This document shows positions 63,547 through 64,000 of a stretch of DNA of 64,000 nt, piece by piece. The stretch spans positions 1 to 64,000 of the forward strand of contig NZ_BCQT01000005.1 in NCBI RefSeq assembly GCF_001552215.1, read 5' to 3'. Source of the stretch: Actinomadura macra NBRC 14102. Its GTDB lineage: Bacteria; Actinomycetota; Actinomycetes; Streptosporangiales; Streptosporangiaceae. A program made the position numbers and the translations under genes. A model generated the notes under the pieces. That model saw only the letters and a program-made list of their open reading frames with translations, was not told the origin of the DNA and ran no database searches. Positions within the stretch are counted from its first letter, which is position 1; every line of letters begins with the position of its first letter.

Positions 63547-63572
63547 GTTCAGGCGGATATATGCCGTTGAAC
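63547..63572. promoter_or_regulatory. palindrome between SPFH and carboxylase alpha genes
   Basis: GTTCA and TGAAC (63547-63551 and 63568-63572) flank a central ATATAT, giving a 26-base partial palindrome in the divergent promoter region. A lipid-responsive operator is possible but unproven. Confidence 0.4.
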
Positions 63573-63682
63573 CCCGCCGTAACCCCACACTCATGAGCGA
63601 AACCGTCCATAACGAGGGGCTTACGAAATCCCCGGACAGGGGTTATCTAGACTGCGCGTGCAAGGCTAGGGAGGAGACCCAC

Positions 63683-64000
63683 GTGCGCAAGGTCCTGATC
63701 GCCAACCGCGGTGAGATCGCGGTCCGTATAGCCCGTGCCTGTCACGACGCGGGGCTGGCCAGCGTGGCGGTGTACGCCGAGCCGGATCTGGAGGCGCTGC
63801 ACGTTCGGGTCGCCGACGAGGCGTTCGCCCTCGGCGGGCGGACCGCCGCCGAGAGCTACCTCGACATCGGCAAGCTGCTGAAGATCGCAGCCGACGCCGG
63901 CGCGGACGCCGTCCACCCGGGCTACGGCTTCCTGGCCGAGAACGCCGACTTCGCCGCGGCCGTACAGGCCGCGGGACTGACCTGGATCGGTCCGCCGCCC
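63683..64000 (+). CDS. accA: acyl-CoA carboxylase biotin-carboxylase (alpha) subunit, 5' part
   Basis: The first 106 codons of a biotin carboxylase: [18 protein letters not shown] is the family's N-terminal nucleotide fold and [20 protein letters not shown] its conserved second block. The full protein would carboxylate biotin on its own carrier domain and hand it to the beta/epsilon pair encoded at 38579-40436. GGGAGGAG precedes the GTG at 63683. The gene is cut by the window edge, so the biotin carrier site is not visible. Confidence 0.9.
   Translation, partial: MRKVLIANRGEIAVRIARACHDAGLASVAVYAEPDLEALHVRVADEAFALGGRTAAESYLDIGKLLKIAADAGADAVHPGYGFLAENADFAAAVQAAGLTWIGPPP

Overview
The window is very GC-rich bacterial chromosome with GTG and TTG starts, tight gene packing and actinobacterial hallmarks: separate alpha, beta and epsilon acyl-CoA carboxylase subunits, a GlgX-TreY-TreZ trehalose set, an actinobacterial Tad pilus locus, type VII secretion parts and a DtxR/IdeR iron box. 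The overall style fits a filamentous actinomycete of the Actinomadura/Thermomonosporaceae type. That placement is inference, because no 16S gene or other decisive marker is present. I found no tRNA, rRNA, insertion sequence, integrase or CRISPR array.

Layout. 1-6.3 kb: a cut-off PQQ-type propeller protein, a small HD hydrolase resembling (p)ppGpp hydrolases, an SRPBCC protein, a repeat-filled gap, a HelD-like helicase and a TetR regulator. 6.3-12.1 kb: a divergent locus. On the minus strand lie a DUF5941-like membrane protein, a COG1213 cytidylyltransferase, a glycerol-1-phosphate-dehydrogenase-like enzyme, a CDP-alcohol phosphotransferase and a glycosyltransferase. On the plus strand lie an IspD/TarI-type cytidylyltransferase and a glycerophosphodiesterase. 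Together they look like a pathway for a CDP-activated polyol and a phosphodiester envelope product; this is the best candidate for an incompletely described system. 12.1-24.3 kb: envelope genes (glycosyltransferase, LCP ligase, UDP-sugar dehydrogenase, GtrA), a thioesterase, a lipoprotein, a PCMT-like methyltransferase, purE-purK and a two-component system. 25.1-31.4 kb: the treZ-treY-glgX operon. 31.5-32.5 kb: bfd-bfr behind an iron box.

32.7-40.4 kb: a class III cyclase, biotin ligase (birA), enoyl-CoA hydratase, PEP carboxylase and the carboxylase beta and epsilon subunits. The biotin-carboxylase alpha subunit begins at 63683, so the 23 kb between epsilon and alpha holds unrelated cargo. 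That cargo is a NYN-domain protein, a propeller lipoprotein, the Tad pilus operon with a transmembrane LysM/winged-helix/BTAD regulator, a TetR/reductase pair with clear operators, an orphan EssC-like FHA-FtsK ATPase convergent with a WXG100 protein, a lipoprotein, a Walker-A-less CobW paralogue behind a Zur-like box, and an SPFH protein pair.

Working together: birA would biotinylate the carboxylase alpha chain, which acts with the beta/epsilon pair; glgX-treY-treZ convert glycogen to trehalose; bfd reductively mobilises iron from bfr; the Tad genes encode an export and assembly machine for a Flp pilus. The minor pilins and the regulator are translationally coupled or closely spaced. A family of stem-loop repeats sits just after several stop codons.
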